Below the pieces are notes generated by a model that was not told the DNA's origin, ran no database searches, and saw nothing but the letters and a program-made list of their open reading frames with translations. Position numbers and translations under genes: made by a program. A stretch of DNA of 64,000 nucleotides from Arcobacter aquimarinus (lineage in GTDB: Bacteria; Campylobacterota; Campylobacteria; Campylobacterales; Arcobacteraceae): positions 1,426,001 through 1,490,000 of the forward strand of contig NZ_CP030944.1 of assembly GCF_013177635.1 (NCBI RefSeq). The letters run 5' to 3'. Of this stretch, positions 40,249-49,656 are shown in pieces. Within the stretch, counting starts at the first letter, position 1, and every line of letters begins with the position of its first letter.

Positions 40249-41566
40249 AGAAGTTTTAAAAGATATTTCAGTTTTATATGTAGAAGATGAAAATGATGTT
40301 AGAGAATTTACTTCTAAATTATTGAGTTCTTTACTAAAAAAAGTTTATACAGCACAAAATGGTCTTGAAGGTCTTGAAATTTTTGAAGAAAATAAAGAGA
40401 ATATAGATTTAATAATTTCAGATATTAATATGCCTAAAATGAATGGTTTAGAAATGTGTGAAAATATTAGAAAAATAAATAATGAAATTCCGTTAGTAAT
40501 TACAAGTGCTCATAATGATATAAGTTTTTTAAAAAAAGCTATTGATGTTGGTGTGAATACTTATGCCATGAAACCTATTGACTTATATCAGTTGATTGAA
40601 AGTATTATAAAAGCAATGGAACCTATTTTATTAAAAAAAAGATTAGTTGAATTAAATCTTTCTTTAGAAAGTAAAATAGAGCAAGAAATAAGTAAAATAA
40701 AGTCTATTTTAGATGCTCAAGACAATATAATAATTGTTACAAATAAAGAAGAAATTACTAATGTTAATAAAAAGTTTTTAAATTTTTTTAATATAACTGA
40801 TTTTGATAATTTTATTTCAAATAAAAAAAATATTTTTGATTTTTTTGAAGAAGAATTTGGTTTTATAACCAAAGAACAAATAAAGAAACATGATTGTTGG
40901 GTTAAATATATTAAAGATTTACACGAAATAGATAGAATTGTCAAAATAAAGAATTCTTTAGGTGAAGAAAAGATTTTTGCTATAAATGTTGATTATTATG
41001 AAAACAAAGATAATTATTATGTCTTCTCTCTAACTGATATAACAAAATTAAAAGAGAAATCTAACTTATTAGAATATCAAGCAAGTCATGATAAATTAAC
41101 TGGATTATTTAATAGAAATAAATTTGATGAAATTTATACAAAAGAATTAAAAAGAGCTAAAAGATATAAAAACAATCTTTCAATGATATTGTTTGATATT
41201 GATGATTTCAAATATGTAAACGATACATTTGGACATCAAATAGGTGATGAAGTTTTAAAAGAAATATCAAAATTACTTTCAAATACTATTAGAGAAACTG
41301 ATATTTCAGTAAGATGGGGAGGAGAAGAATTTTTAATTCTTCTTCCGCAAACAGATTTATTTGGTGCTCAAGCTGTTGCTGAAAAATTAAGACTAAATAT
41401 AAAAAATGAAGTAATTACTCAAAAACAACTGAATATAACTGCTAGTTTTGGTGTAACACAGATGAATGATGAAATAGATGATGAAAATTTATTTGTATCA
41501 AGATGTGATAAACTTCTTTATAAAGCTAAAAATAGTGGTAAGAATATAGTAATAGCAGAAAAATAA
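40241..41566 (+). CDS. response regulator-PAS-GGDEF diguanylate cyclase
   Basis: A 441-residue c-di-GMP synthase. The receiver has VLYVEDENDVREF and phosphoacceptor Asp61 (LIISDINMPKMNG), with the switch region VITSAHND and lysine MKPIDL. A PAS-like middle part follows, then a GGDEF domain with RWGGEEFLILL (GGEEF at 360-364) and the usual DKLTGLFNRNKF. It overlaps the EAL gene; the pair likely controls synthesis and breakdown of c-di-GMP together. Confidence 0.9.
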   Translation: MNKEVLKDISVLYVEDENDVREFTSKLLSSLLKKVYTAQNGLEGLEIFEENKENIDLIISDINMPKMNGLEMCENIRKINNEIPLVITSAHNDISFLKKAIDVGVNTYAMKPIDLYQLIESIIKAMEPILLKKRLVELNLSLESKIEQEISKIKSILDAQDNIIIVTNKEEITNVNKKFLNFFNITDFDNFISNKKNIFDFFEEEFGFITKEQIKKHDCWVKYIKDLHEIDRIVKIKNSLGEEKIFAINVDYYENKDNYYVFSLTDITKLKEKSNLLEYQASHDKLTGLFNRNKFDEIYTKELKRAKRYKNNLSMILFDIDDFKYVNDTFGHQIGDEVLKEISKLLSNTIRETDISVRWGGEEFLILLPQTDLFGAQAVAEKLRLNIKNEVITQKQLNITASFGVTQMNDEIDDENLFVSRCDKLLYKAKNSGKNIVIAEK

Positions 41567-41580
41567 ACTGCTATACTATA
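41545..41580. terminator. shared hairpin between the cyclase gene and lptB
   Basis: ATAGCAG (41552-41558) and CTGCTAT (41568-41574), extended by TATAGTA and ACTATA with one bulge, form a hairpin over the cyclase stop, in the gap to the convergent lptB. No strong T run. Confidence 0.5.
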
Positions 41581-41584
41581 AATA

Positions 41585-42307
41585 TTAAAAATTAAAATCT
41601 TCTCCTAAATAATGTTCTCTAACTTTTGAATCATTTTTTATCTCTTCACTTGTTCCACTTGAAAGTAAAGCTCCTGCTTTCATAACATAAGCTCTATCAC
41701 ATATTTGTAAAGTTTCTCTTACATTATGGTCTGTAATTAAAACTCCAATATTTATTTTAGTTAATTGATGAATTATTTCTTGAATATCTTTAACTGCTAT
41801 TGGATCAACACCTGCAAAAGGTTCATCCAAAAGTAAAAATTTTGGTTGAGATACTAAGGCTCTTGCAATTTCTGTTCTTCTTCTCTCTCCTCCTGAAAGA
41901 GAAATCCCTTTCCTTTGACGAATAGGTTCAATATTAAAAAGTTCAAGTAACTCTTCTACTCTTTTATGTTGCTCCTCTTTATCTTTTGTTATAACTTCAG
42001 CAGCTAGCATTAAATTATCTTCAACTGATAAATCTTTAAATATTGAAGATTCTTGAGGTAAATATCCTATTCCTTTTATTGCTCTTTTATGTAAAGGTAA
42101 CGATGTTATATCTTTATCATCAAAATATACATTTCCACTTGTTGGTTTAACTAATCCACAAACTGTATAAAATGTTGTTGTTTTTCCAGCTCCATTAGGT
42201 CCTAATAATCCAACAATTTCTCCTGATTTTACTTCAAGTGAAATCCCATGTAATATCTGTGTTTTTTTTATAGTTTTTGTTATATCTTTTATATGTAATT
42301 TATGCAT
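41585..42307 (-). CDS. lptB: LPS export ABC transporter ATPase
   Basis: A 240-residue ABC ATPase powering lipopolysaccharide extraction. It has Walker A GPNGAGKTT, Q-loop LPQESSIFKDLSVEDNL, signature LSGGERRRTEIARAL, Walker B FLLLDEPFAGVDP and switch His in LITDHNVRE, with the LptB-type RAYVMKAGALLSSGTSEEI end. Its start overlaps tsaE by 8 bases. Other lpt genes are elsewhere. Confidence 0.93.
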   Translation of the reverse strand: MHKLHIKDITKTIKKTQILHGISLEVKSGEIVGLLGPNGAGKTTTFYTVCGLVKPTSGNVYFDDKDITSLPLHKRAIKGIGYLPQESSIFKDLSVEDNLMLAAEVITKDKEEQHKRVEELLELFNIEPIRQRKGISLSGGERRRTEIARALVSQPKFLLLDEPFAGVDPIAVKDIQEIIHQLTKINIGVLITDHNVRETLQICDRAYVMKAGALLSSGTSEEIKNDSKVREHYLGEDFNF

Positions 42308-42716
42308 TTATTTTATATAGCCTTTTATTATCTTTTTTTTCTATTTCAATCAAAATTACTCGATATCCGTAATCATTAAGTAGTATTTCTAGTTTTTCAT
42401 CACCCCACTCTACAAAATGAACACCATTTTTTTCAAACTCTTCAAGCATCCCAAGAGATATAAATTCATTTAATGTTTTATTATAAACATCATAGTGAAA
42501 AATATGATTTGAATAAATTGCTTGTAATGAAAAAGTAGGAGAAGTAACTAAGTCATTTAAGCCTAAAGATTTTACATAATTTTTAACAAGTGTAGTTTTT
42601 CCACTTGCTAAATCACCTCTTAAAATTACTACACTATTTTCTTTTTCAATAATTTTTTTCAACTCGTCAATTAAAATAGTCAAATTATCAAGTTCAAGTT
42701 CAAACTCTTTTTTCAA
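42300..42716 (-). CDS. tsaE: tRNA threonylcarbamoyladenosine biosynthesis protein TsaE
   Basis: A 138-residue ATPase for t6A37 tRNA modification. It has Walker A LRGDLASGKTTLVKN, LVTSPTFSLQAIY and HYDVYNK, the FVEWGDE segment and a short C-terminus. Starts with TTG at 42716 after AGGTT in the trpD end. Length fits the family (about 130-150). Confidence 0.9.
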   Translation of the reverse strand: MKKEFELELDNLTILIDELKKIIEKENSVVILRGDLASGKTTLVKNYVKSLGLNDLVTSPTFSLQAIYSNHIFHYDVYNKTLNEFISLGMLEEFEKNGVHFVEWGDEKLEILLNDYGYRVILIEIEKKDNKRLYKINA

Positions 42717-42724
42717 ATTAAAAC

Positions 42725-43708
42725 CTAACTTAATTGTTGTGATACTTTTATAATCTGTTCTAATTTTGCTTGAGCTGCACCACTTATAATTGCAGCTTTT
42801 GCAATATCTATACCATCTTTAAAATCTCTTGCTTTTTCATCAACAATTAAAGCAGCAGCAGCATTTATTAGTACAATATCAAGTTTAGCACCAACAATTT
42901 TTTTAGACAAAATATCTCTTGTTAATTTTGCATTAAATTCTGGCCCTTCACCTATAATATCTTCCTTTGATGCCATTGGAATTCCATAATCTTCAGGGTT
43001 AATTTCAATATCTTCTATTTTTCCATTTGTTAATAAAGTTGCATAAGTAACATCCGAAACAGAAATTTCATCCATTCCATCATTTGAAGCCAATATCATT
43101 GCCCTTTTACTATCAAGTAAATCAAGAGCAGTTGCGATTCTATTTATATAGTTCTTATCAAATACTCCAATAACCTGTTTTGTAACACCAGCTGGATTAC
43201 ATAAAGGTCCTAAAATATTCATAATAGTTCTATGTGGAATTGTTTTTCTAACAGGAGTTATAAATTTCATAGCAGGATGATGATTTGCTGCAAACATGAA
43301 ACCAAAACCTGTCTCTTCAAGCATTTTTGCAGTTGCTTCTAAACTCAAATTTAAATTTATTCCCATAGCTTCAAGCATATCTGCACTTCCAGATTTACTT
43401 GTAACACTTCTATTTCCATGTTTTGCTACATAACAACCACAAGCTGCAAGTAAAATAGAAACTGTACTAGAAATATTAAAACTATAACTTTTATCTCCAC
43501 CAGTTCCTACAATATCAATAGCTTTTTTTCTTAAATCTTCATGAATAGGTAAAGGAATAAAATGATCTCTCATAGCACTAGCAGCTCCAGCTATTTCTGC
43601 TGCTGTCTCACCTCTTTCATAAAGTTCAAGCAAATATTCTCTTATCTCTTCTTGAGTTAATCTATTTTCAAAAATATCATCAAATTTCAATTTTGTTGTG
43701 TTAAACAT
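42725..43708 (-). CDS. trpD: anthranilate phosphoribosyltransferase
   Basis: A 327-residue tryptophan-pathway enzyme that adds phosphoribose to anthranilate. It has VGTGGDKSYSFNISSTVSILLA, KHGNRSVTSKSGSADMLEAMGIN and FMFAANHHPAMKFITPVRKTIPHRTIMNILGPLCNPA, all family hallmarks. It is separate from trpB (54 kb), so the trp genes are scattered. It lies in a run with the S4 protein and tsaE. Confidence 0.95.
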   Translation of the reverse strand: MFNTTKLKFDDIFENRLTQEEIREYLLELYERGETAAEIAGAASAMRDHFIPLPIHEDLRKKAIDIVGTGGDKSYSFNISSTVSILLAACGCYVAKHGNRSVTSKSGSADMLEAMGINLNLSLEATAKMLEETGFGFMFAANHHPAMKFITPVRKTIPHRTIMNILGPLCNPAGVTKQVIGVFDKNYINRIATALDLLDSKRAMILASNDGMDEISVSDVTYATLLTNGKIEDIEINPEDYGIPMASKEDIIGEGPEFNAKLTRDILSKKIVGAKLDIVLINAAAALIVDEKARDFKDGIDIAKAAIISGAAQAKLEQIIKVSQQLS

Positions 43709-43709
43709 A

Positions 43710-43958
43710 TTAGATTATCCTTTGTACATATTCATCTATTTTTGATTTAGGTGTTGACTTTGTTGTTGGTATTTGTAAAATTTTAAATTTCTCTATTTTT
43801 TCAAGATATCTAATCTCTATTATATCTCCAACCTTTACCTCTTTTGCTTTTTTTACAGCTTGCTCATTTAAAAAAACAACCTTATGTTCAAGCATATCCT
43901 CAGCTACGGCTCTTCGTTTTGTAATATTAACGGCATTTAAAAACTTATCTATTCTCAT
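43710..43958 (-). CDS. S4-domain RNA-binding protein (Hsp15/RqcP-like)
   Basis: An 82-residue protein that is essentially one S4 domain: MRIDKFLNAVNITKRRAVAEDMLEHKVVFLNEQAVKKAKEVKVGDIIEIRY. Such proteins bind structured RNA on the ribosome; relatives act in ribosome-associated quality control or heat-shock recycling of 50S subunits. It ends one base before the trpD start. Confidence 0.82.
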   Translation of the reverse strand: MRIDKFLNAVNITKRRAVAEDMLEHKVVFLNEQAVKKAKEVKVGDIIEIRYLEKIEKFKILQIPTTKSTPKSKIDEYVQRII

Positions 43959-44054
43959 AAGATAAATTATATCTAATTTTTATTAAATGATACTTTCAAT
44001 ATTATTTAGATAAAATAATTAATTATTTAATAGTTTTTTTCTTTATGGAGACTG

Positions 44055-46157
44055 ATGTATAAAAAATTTTTGATTTTCTCACTTTTAACTTCATTGATAA
44101 AAGCAAATGAATATAACTTTGATTTACTAGATGATGTATTTGATTTAGATTTAGAACAATTACAACATATAAAAGTTATTTCTGCTTCAAAAATTTCACA
44201 AAATCTAAATACAACTCCTGCAAAAATGATAGTTGTTACAAAAGAACAAATTGAACAAAGAGGATACAGAAGTCTTAATGAATTATTAAACGATCTGCCA
44301 TCAATTCAAATACTAAATCATGCTGATAGTGGAATAATGAATCAAATTGGTATTCGTGGTATGATGGGAAATAATTATTTTAAAGTGCTTCAAGATGGGA
44401 TAGAAATAAATCAAACTGATGGTGAAATAATGAGTATTTCTATGCAATATCCTCTTTTTGGCATAGAAAGAGTAGAAATACTTTATGGAGCTGCCTCTGT
44501 TTTATATGGAGCTGATGCTATGAGTGGTGTTATAAATCTAATTAGCTCAACAAAACAAAATAGTCAACTTGGAGTTTGGACAGGTGAACGAGGTTATAAA
44601 TACTTTTATGCAACACAAGCTTTGAAATTAAATGAAGGCTTATTCTCTTATAAAGCTCATTTTCATACAGATCAAGATTATAATTTAGATAAAGAATATC
44701 CAAATGATTATTTAGGAAATGAAAGTCATGATTTTAAACCTCAAGAGACAAAATCTGCGAGTTTAAGATATGAAAAAGATGGTTTTGATACAGGAATTAA
44801 CTATAGATATTTTTCAGAGTCAACTTTAACTGCAATGAATGGAAAAAATTCTCTTTCAAATATGTTTGATAAAAATGCAAATTTAAATAGTGAGTTATTT
44901 AGTACTTTTATTAGATATAAAAGCACTTTATTTAAAGAAATAGAATCAACGACTACATTAAGTTATGAATCAACAGAACTACTAAAAAATAGCTATTTTA
45001 GAAATAGGTATACAGATTATAAACCTGGTTATAAATACTCAAAATCTCAAAGATATTCATTTGAAGAGACTCTAAATAAAAATTATAAAAATCATAATCT
45101 TACTTTTGGAAGTTCAATTGAATGGTTTAAATCAATTCCCATGACTTATGACTTACCAACACAATCTTTATCAAATGTTTTTATTAGTGGTTCTAATAAT
45201 GAAATAAAAGCTCCAATATTTGAAGAAAAATGGAATAATATTGCTTTTTATTTACAAGATCAAATAACGTTAAATGAAAATTTTCAATTATCACTTGCAA
45301 CTCGTTATGACAAAAATTCTTCTTATGAATCAACTTTTAATCCAAGAATTGCACTTATATATTCAAAAGACTCATTAACTCAAAAATTAATATATTCACA
45401 AGCTTTTCTAGCTCCTTCAAATTATAATAAATATAAAATTTATGGAACGCCTTTGAGAGCTAATTCCTTATCTGATGGGAATAAATATGAAACAGATACT
45501 TTTAGGGTTCCAAATCCTGATTTAAAACCAGAAAAAAGTAAAAGTTATGAATATAATTTTGAATACTTATTAAATAAAAATCATTTAATTTCATTTTCAA
45601 CATACTATACAACTGTGAAAGATTTAGTTTTAATCGAAGAAAAAATACCTGAACAAGCATATTTTCTTCCAAATACTACAATTCTTGATCCAAGAGGAGC
45701 AAAAAATGCTGCGAACTCATATATTTATGGTGGAGATATTTCATATAATGGTCACTCATATTTTTCGGGATATGATATAAATTATTGGTTAAATTATAGT
45801 TATGTAAATGGTAAAATAGATTATGACTATGATTATGAATTACCTTTTTTTACATCCCATATATTTAAAGCAGGAAGTACGTTTAGATATAAAGATTTTA
45901 CAATTTCACCATCTATTCGATGGCTTGGACCTGTAAATGCTTCCCATTACACAGATGGAAAACTATCAAGAGTAGATGGTTATTTTATAACAGATATTTA
46001 CAGTAGTTACAATTTAGATAAAAAGCAGAAAATATCACTTAAAATTGATAATTTATTTGATAAACACTATTATGGTGTTAGATATAACACTTCATCAAAA
46101 TATGTTACGCCACAAAATACCCAAATGGTATTTTTAGCTTATACAATTAATTTTTAG
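44055..46157 (+). CDS. TonB-dependent outer-membrane receptor
   Basis: A 700-residue receptor with a signal peptide (about 1-18). A plug domain is visible (KISQNLNTTPAKMIVVTKEQIEQRGYRSLNELLNDLPSIQIL, then IGIRGMMGNNYFKVLQDG and VEILYGAASVLYGADAMSGVINLI), followed by a 22-strand barrel ending in the aromatic YTINF. The ligand is not evident; iron or cobalamin carriers are typical. It is followed after 7 bases by a YfiR-GGDEF gene, suggesting coupled sensing. Confidence 0.9.
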   Translation: MYKKFLIFSLLTSLIKANEYNFDLLDDVFDLDLEQLQHIKVISASKISQNLNTTPAKMIVVTKEQIEQRGYRSLNELLNDLPSIQILNHADSGIMNQIGIRGMMGNNYFKVLQDGIEINQTDGEIMSISMQYPLFGIERVEILYGAASVLYGADAMSGVINLISSTKQNSQLGVWTGERGYKYFYATQALKLNEGLFSYKAHFHTDQDYNLDKEYPNDYLGNESHDFKPQETKSASLRYEKDGFDTGINYRYFSESTLTAMNGKNSLSNMFDKNANLNSELFSTFIRYKSTLFKEIESTTTLSYESTELLKNSYFRNRYTDYKPGYKYSKSQRYSFEETLNKNYKNHNLTFGSSIEWFKSIPMTYDLPTQSLSNVFISGSNNEIKAPIFEEKWNNIAFYLQDQITLNENFQLSLATRYDKNSSYESTFNPRIALIYSKDSLTQKLIYSQAFLAPSNYNKYKIYGTPLRANSLSDGNKYETDTFRVPNPDLKPEKSKSYEYNFEYLLNKNHLISFSTYYTTVKDLVLIEEKIPEQAYFLPNTTILDPRGAKNAANSYIYGGDISYNGHSYFSGYDINYWLNYSYVNGKIDYDYDYELPFFTSHIFKAGSTFRYKDFTISPSIRWLGPVNASHYTDGKLSRVDGYFITDIYSSYNLDKKQKISLKIDNLFDKHYYGVRYNTSSKYVTPQNTQMVFLAYTINF

Positions 46158-46164
46158 GAAAATT

Positions 46165-47712
46165 ATGAAATTATTTATTTATATTATTAGTATATTTTTA
46201 CTTTTTACAAATCTTCATTCAAAAGATATGAAAGAAGAACAAATAAAAGTTGTTTATACTTATAATTTCATGAAAAACATTACTTGGCAAAATGAAACAA
46301 AAATAGACAAATATCGATTATTAGTAGTTTCAAAAAATAAAACTTTAGAAAATATGTTTTTAATGTTAGCTGCAAGAAAACAATTAAAAAATAAAAATTT
46401 AGAAGTTTTAATTTATGATGAAAAAGAAGAGTATAAAAATATTCATGCAATCTATATAGATGAAAATTTTTTAGAAATTTATGAAAAACTATTTTTTAAA
46501 TATGAAAAAGAAAATACTCTATTTATTAGTGACAATTTTAAAGACAAAAAACAAGTTATGATAAATTTACTAAAAGAAGAAACAAAAGTTACTTTTGAGA
46601 TAAATAAGGCAAATATACTAAATCGTTCTTTAGAAATTTCATCAAACCTTATACTTTTAGGTGGAACGGAAATTGATGTGGCAAAACTTTATAAAAGTTC
46701 TCAAGATGCACTAAAAGAACAAAAAGAGACTATTAACTCATTAAATCAAAAAATTGAAAATAAAAATTTAGAATTAATAAATAAAGTAAAAGCTATAAAT
46801 GAACAAAAGTCAATAATTAACACTCAAACTAAAAATATTAAAAATTATGAACAAAAATTATCTACACAAGAAGAACTTTTACAAAAACAAACAAAATTAC
46901 TGGAAGAACAAAAAATTCAATTAGAAGAGATTTATAAAAATATAGAATTTCAAAAAGAAAAACTTTCAAATGCTGTTTTAGATGTAAATGAAAAAGAAAA
47001 AATAGTAGAATCATTAATTAATTTGCAAAAAGAGAAACAACAAGAATTTGAAGAAACAAAAAAAGATTTAGAATTTCTAAATTTACAAATTCAAGAACAA
47101 AAGAAAAATTTATTACTTAAAGAGAATGTTATTTCTAATCAAAAAAATATTATTACTATTATGGGATTATTATCCATGATAATTATTATTTTAGGATTAA
47201 ATGGTATAAGACAAAATAGACTTTTAAAAAGTCTATCTCAAATAGATACGTTAAGTGGATTATATAATAGAAGATTTATGAATCAAAGAATAGAAGAAGA
47301 GATTTCAAAATATAAAAGATATGAAACTCCTTTTTCCATACTTTTGGTGGATGTTGACTTTTTCAAAAAAATAAATGATAACTACGGTCATGATAAAGGT
47401 GATTTAGTAATTAAAAAAATATCAACTTTGATGCAACAAAACACTAGAGATACAGATATTAATGCTAGATGGGGAGGAGAAGAATTTTTAATTTTAGTTC
47501 CTAATAGTAATTTAGAAGGAGCACTAACTCTTGCTAATAATTTAAAACAAATTATTGAAAAAACAAATTTTGAGACAAAAGAGAAAATAACAGTTAGTAT
47601 AGGGGTTTCAACTTTTAATGAAAACCTTAATCAAGAAGAGCTATTAAAACTTGCAGATAATGCACTTTATAAAGCAAAAAACAATGGTAGAAATAAAGTT
47701 GAATTTGCTTAA
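46165..47712 (+). CDS. YfiR-like sensor fused to a GGDEF diguanylate cyclase
   Basis: A 515-residue protein: signal peptide; YfiR/DUF4154 periplasmic domain (VVYTYNFMKNITWQNETKI, YIDENFLEIYEKLF, VTFEINKANILNRSLEISSNLILLG); a long coiled coil (about 170-325); one TM near residues 330-348; and a cytoplasmic GGDEF domain with GGEEF at 437-441. In P. aeruginosa YfiR acts on a separate cyclase; here both are one chain, beside the TonB receptor. A periplasmic signal could control c-di-GMP directly. Confidence 0.85.
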   Translation: MKLFIYIISIFLLFTNLHSKDMKEEQIKVVYTYNFMKNITWQNETKIDKYRLLVVSKNKTLENMFLMLAARKQLKNKNLEVLIYDEKEEYKNIHAIYIDENFLEIYEKLFFKYEKENTLFISDNFKDKKQVMINLLKEETKVTFEINKANILNRSLEISSNLILLGGTEIDVAKLYKSSQDALKEQKETINSLNQKIENKNLELINKVKAINEQKSIINTQTKNIKNYEQKLSTQEELLQKQTKLLEEQKIQLEEIYKNIEFQKEKLSNAVLDVNEKEKIVESLINLQKEKQQEFEETKKDLEFLNLQIQEQKKNLLLKENVISNQKNIITIMGLLSMIIIILGLNGIRQNRLLKSLSQIDTLSGLYNRRFMNQRIEEEISKYKRYETPFSILLVDVDFFKKINDNYGHDKGDLVIKKISTLMQQNTRDTDINARWGGEEFLILVPNSNLEGALTLANNLKQIIEKTNFETKEKITVSIGVSTFNENLNQEELLKLADNALYKAKNNGRNKVEFA

Positions 47713-47777
47713 CTTTATTTATAACTTGTTTTAGTTAGAATATCACCTTTAAAATAATGTAACCATAGGATAAATTT

Positions 47778-49019
47778 ATGAGTAAAAAAGATGTTAAAAA
47801 AGTAGTTTTAGCGTATAGTGGAGGTCTTGATACTTCTATTATTTTAAAATGGCTTCAAGATGAGTATAAAGCTGAAGTTATCACTTTTACAGCTGATTTA
47901 GGTCAAGGTGAAGAAGTTGAACCTGCAAGAGTTAAAGCAATTGCTTGTGGTATCAAACCTGAAAATGTATATATTTTAGATATTAAAGAAGAGTTTGTAA
48001 AAGATTATGTTTTCCCTATGTTTAGAGCAAATGCAATTTATGAAGGTGAATATTTATTAGGAACTTCAATTGCTAGACCATTAATTGCAAAAAAATTAAT
48101 TGATATTGCAAATGAAACTGGTGCAGATGCAGTTTCACATGGAGCTACAGGAAAAGGAAATGACCAAGTTAGATTTGAAATTGGTGCATTAGCATTAAGA
48201 CCTGATATCAAAGTGATTGCTCCTTGGAGAGAATGGGATTTAAACTCAAGAGAAAGTCTACTTGAATATGCAAGAAAAAATGGTATTGAAATTTCTCAAA
48301 AACACGTTGATGAAAATGGAAATCCAAAAGTAAGTCCTTATTCTATGGATGCAAATTTACTACATATCTCTTATGAAGGTTTACATTTAGAAAATCCAAA
48401 TAATGAGCCAGAAGATTCAATGTGGTTATGGACAACTGCTCCAGAAAAAGCTCCAGATGAGGCTGAATATTTAACATTAACATATAAAAATGGTGACCCA
48501 GTTGCTATTGACGGTGTTGAAATGTCACCAGCAACACTACTTGCTAAATTAAATGAATTAGGTAATAAACACGGTATTGGAAGAGTTGATATCGTTGAAA
48601 ATAGATATGTTGGTATGAAAGCTCGTGGTTGTTATGAAACTCCAGGTGGAACTATCATGTTAAAAGCTCACAGAGCAATCGAATCTATTTGTTTAGATAG
48701 AGAAGCTGCTCACTTAAAAGATGAGTTAATGCCAAGATATGCTAAGTTAATTTACCAAGGATACTGGTTCTCACCTGAGAGAGAAATGCTTCAAGCTGCT
48801 ATTGATGCAACTCAAAAAAATGTTGAAGGTACTGTAAGAATTAAATTATACAAAGGTAACGTAACAGTTGTAGGAAGAGATTCAAAAAGATCTTTATATA
48901 ATGATGCTTATTCAACATTTGAAAAAGATGAAGTTTATAACCAAAAAGATGCAGAAGGATTTATCAGACTTAATGCTTTAAGATTTATCATTGCTGGTAA
49001 AAACCCAAACAGAGAATAA
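47778..49019 (+). CDS. argG: argininosuccinate synthase
   Basis: A 413-residue enzyme that joins citrulline and aspartate using ATP. It has [17 protein letters not shown] (P-loop), [15 protein letters not shown] and [21 protein letters not shown]. Length is typical for the short ArgG type. AGGA precedes the ATG. A strong terminator follows. Arginine genes are otherwise not nearby. Confidence 0.97.
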   Translation: MSKKDVKKVVLAYSGGLDTSIILKWLQDEYKAEVITFTADLGQGEEVEPARVKAIACGIKPENVYILDIKEEFVKDYVFPMFRANAIYEGEYLLGTSIARPLIAKKLIDIANETGADAVSHGATGKGNDQVRFEIGALALRPDIKVIAPWREWDLNSRESLLEYARKNGIEISQKHVDENGNPKVSPYSMDANLLHISYEGLHLENPNNEPEDSMWLWTTAPEKAPDEAEYLTLTYKNGDPVAIDGVEMSPATLLAKLNELGNKHGIGRVDIVENRYVGMKARGCYETPGGTIMLKAHRAIESICLDREAAHLKDELMPRYAKLIYQGYWFSPEREMLQAAIDATQKNVEGTVRIKLYKGNVTVVGRDSKRSLYNDAYSTFEKDEVYNQKDAEGFIRLNALRFIIAGKNPNRE

Positions 49020-49037
49020 TTTTCTTTTATTTTAGTT

Positions 49038-49069
49038 AAAAAGGTGGTTTTTTTAAGCCACCTTTTTTT
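49038..49069 (+). terminator. argG terminator
   Basis: AAAAAGGTGG (49038-49047) pairs with CCACC plus T run (49058-49069), with a T/A-rich loop. An intrinsic terminator with seven Ts. Confidence 0.88.
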
Positions 49070-49087
49070 ATTGCTACTTTTTATTGA

Positions 49088-49093
49088 TATAAT
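49088..49093 (+). promoter_or_regulatory. -10 element of the gamma-carbonic-anhydrase gene
   Basis: TATAAT, preceded by TGA as an extended -10, 33 bases before the GTG at 49126; an AAGGAG ribosome site lies between. Confidence 0.55.
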
Positions 49094-49125
49094 CCTCTTC
49101 TAAAAATAAAGCTAAGGAGAAAGCT

Positions 49126-49626
49126 GTGATTTTAAAATTTAAAGAATTTTACCCCCAAATTCATCCAAGTGCTTGGATTGCACCAAGTGCTGATTTAATA
49201 GGAAATATTCAAGTTGGTGAAGATTCATCGGTTTGGTTTGGATGTGTAATTCGTTCTGATGTAAATGAAGTAAGAATTGGTAAAAATACAAATATTCAAG
49301 ATTTATCTTGTATTCATACTGATACAAATACTAAAACAATTATTGGAGACAATGTAACAATTGGGCATAAAGTTATGCTTCATGGTTGCAAAATTGAAGA
49401 TAATTGTCTAATTGGAATGAGTGCAACAATTTTAGATAATGCTATAATTGGAGAAGGAAGCATAGTAGGAGCAAATTCACTTGTAACTGCTGGAAAAGTA
49501 TTTCCTCCAAGAAGTATGATTATGGGCAGTCCTGCAAAAGTTGTAAAAGAATTAACACAAGAAGATGTTGATAAACTTATAGCTCACGCTGGACATTATG
49601 TAGAATATAAAAACGATTATAGATAA
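49126..49626 (+). CDS. gamma-carbonic-anhydrase-like LbH protein
   Basis: A 166-residue left-handed beta-helix protein starting with GTG. Hexapeptide repeats run through (IGNIQVGEDSSVWFGCVIRSDVNEVRIGKNTNIQDLSCIHTD), and the zinc-ligand histidine region THTD-like IHTD, IGHKVMLHGCKI is present. The family includes active carbonic anhydrases and acyl transferases (PaaY/YrdA), so the reaction is unsure. It is one gene between argG and dut, with its own promoter. Confidence 0.88.
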   Translation: MILKFKEFYPQIHPSAWIAPSADLIGNIQVGEDSSVWFGCVIRSDVNEVRIGKNTNIQDLSCIHTDTNTKTIIGDNVTIGHKVMLHGCKIEDNCLIGMSATILDNAIIGEGSIVGANSLVTAGKVFPPRSMIMGSPAKVVKELTQEDVDKLIAHAGHYVEYKNDYR

Positions 49627-49630
49627 AAAT

Positions 49631-49656
49631 AAATAATAGGTTTAAACCTATTATTT
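49631..49656. terminator. palindromic terminator over the dut stop
   Basis: A perfect 26-bp palindrome, AAATAATAGGTTT followed by its complement, between the convergent carbonic-anhydrase-like and dut genes. The dut TAA (49653-49651) is inside it. Confidence 0.7.
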
